64,000 bases of DNA from Sistotremastrum niveocremeum HHB9708. Lineage: Eukaryota > Basidiomycota > Agaricomycetes > Sistotremastrales > Sistotremastraceae. The notes beneath the pieces are model-generated. The model was not told where the DNA came from and made no database searches. It saw only the letters and a program-made list of their open reading frames with translations. Where the stretch lies: the NCBI GenBank assembly GCA_001630475.1, contig KV419414.1:25323-89322 (forward strand), in the 5' to 3' direction. Position 1 is the first letter of the stretch. Every line of letters begins with the position of its first letter. Below are positions 63,463 through 64,000 of the stretch, piece by piece. A program made the position numbers and the translations under genes.

Positions 63463-64000
63463 GATGGAGGAGGAGCACGAGTCTGAGCGGTAAGCGCAAC
63501 CGTGAGGGCAGTGATAGCGTTGGTTTGCTGTTGAAGCTGGGCAGCCATCGCGTCAGTGAACGACTTGAGAGCATCGTTTCCAAACATAGGCTCAGGTTTG
63601 GGAACTACACGAGGAACGTTTCGCGTAGCGGTCGGTTCTCGGCGGATTTCCCAAGTATCATCATTGCCTCCAAAGCCCCAGTCCATGTCGAAGCTAGATC
63701 GCTTGCCTTCTTCGAATAGACTGTGATCTTGACAGTTTTCGAATTCTCGCTGTGCTGCATTATAGATTTCGTCGACAGTGTATGAGTTTCGGTCACGGGC
63801 TGGATAAGTGATTTTGAGAAGGAGCTGTATCTTCTCACGCGCGTTCGCATCGAAGCCTTTGAGGAAGAGAGTAGCGGCCTGTTGTCCGGGGTTTTGGTTG
63901 TTGGCCGTCAACCAGTTGAGAATCATACGGAAGCGACGTCCATATTTGCCCACGTCTTCGACAGTGCGGATGGCTTGGTCATTCTGTAGGCGGGCTACGG
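63463..64000 (-). CDS. gag: Gag N-terminal part of the second element, partial
   Basis: The frame reads capsid-like sequence (RRFRMILNWL, LFLKGFDANAREKIQLLLK) and then a coiled Gln-rich segment (MAAQLQQQTNAITAL) up to the MITE. The start lies outside the window. The last residues of the raw open frame (after about 63463) are MITE sequence and not Gag. Confidence 0.75.

Larger units (their letters stand above)
58326..64000 (-). mobile_element. Second Ty3/gypsy element, defective, runs off the window
   Basis: Minus-strand element with gag, protease, RT, RNase H and integrase in Ty3/gypsy order; its 5-prime end lies beyond 64000. It is related to the first element (shared GSYTLAELDGT near the integrase end, similar RT) but a different family. 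It is broken by a 265-bp MITE in gag (63196-63460) and a one-base loss in a T run at 61831-61835. The 3-prime LTR should start at 58330 (TGTAGCG on the minus strand) after the purine tract GGCGAGGGGA. Its other end could not be found, as the 5-prime LTR is outside the window. Confidence 0.88.

Noticed and set aside
1-64000. CRISPR arrays, tRNA and rRNA genes
   Set aside because: No regularly spaced identical repeats, no cloverleaf with intact A and B boxes, and no rRNA-like conserved blocks were recognised.

Overview
The window looks like nuclear DNA of a filamentous basidiomycete, most likely an agaricomycete. This is inferred from dense intron-split genes (introns of about 48-63 nt, GTRNGT donors, CTRAY-like branch sites, YAG acceptors), TATA boxes 40-105 nt upstream of starts, and gene families typical of mushrooms: CFEM and eight-cysteine GPI-anchored proteins, F-box/LRR proteins, and Ty3/gypsy elements with fused Gag-Pol. 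Exon models were built by hand from splice signals and reading frame. Where frames close exactly to a multiple of three I am confident; elsewhere I say so.

Layout. 1-7.1 kb: a small secreted Cys-rich protein (1533-1817), a CFEM protein (5288-5980, minus) and several unresolved coding-like stretches. 7072-17997: a complete 10.9-kb Ty3/gypsy retrotransposon with near-identical 660-bp LTRs and a CTAT target duplication. It sits inside an exon of a small host gene, whose frame rejoins exactly across the empty site. The retrotransposon carries an extra sense ORF after pol, preceded by a strong splice acceptor and bracketed by two copies of the 14-bp polypurine tract. Its gag-pol frame is itself split by a later 2063-bp hAT-like element with an 8-bp duplication. 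18.9-26.8 kb: an eight-exon histidine phosphatase with an 11-nt exon, an unrecognised multi-exon gene, a signal-peptide membrane protein, and a long gene carrying a stop and two frameshifts.

27.1-33.9 kb is a nest of mobile elements: a 636-bp hAT-like element (GCGGAAAG duplication) containing a 127-bp MITE; and a 5185-bp hAT-like element (ACCGTCGC duplication) that splits another ORF and hosts a 3554-bp element with 420-bp inverted repeats (TGAACC duplication). 34.7-38.4 kb holds three paralogous eight-cysteine GPI-type proteins with the same four-exon design. 40.8-54.9 kb has a VOC/glyoxalase-fold protein, two related F-box proteins, a bHLH factor, a divergent pair of probable PD-(D/E)XK-fold proteins, a tandem pair of single-pass membrane proteins, and a thioredoxin fold lacking all cysteines. 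55341-57266 is a TIR element with 6-bp duplications.

58.3 kb to the right edge is a second Ty3/gypsy element on the minus strand, broken by a one-base frameshift and by a 265-bp TA-duplicating MITE. The strongest theme is serial, recent transposition. Five insertions can be read as clean events because removing each one restores a reading frame or exact target site. Several non-LTR elements are capped by dense arrays of a private short motif (CCGGTC, CAGTC/GACTGG, GGTTCGG, CGTAACG).
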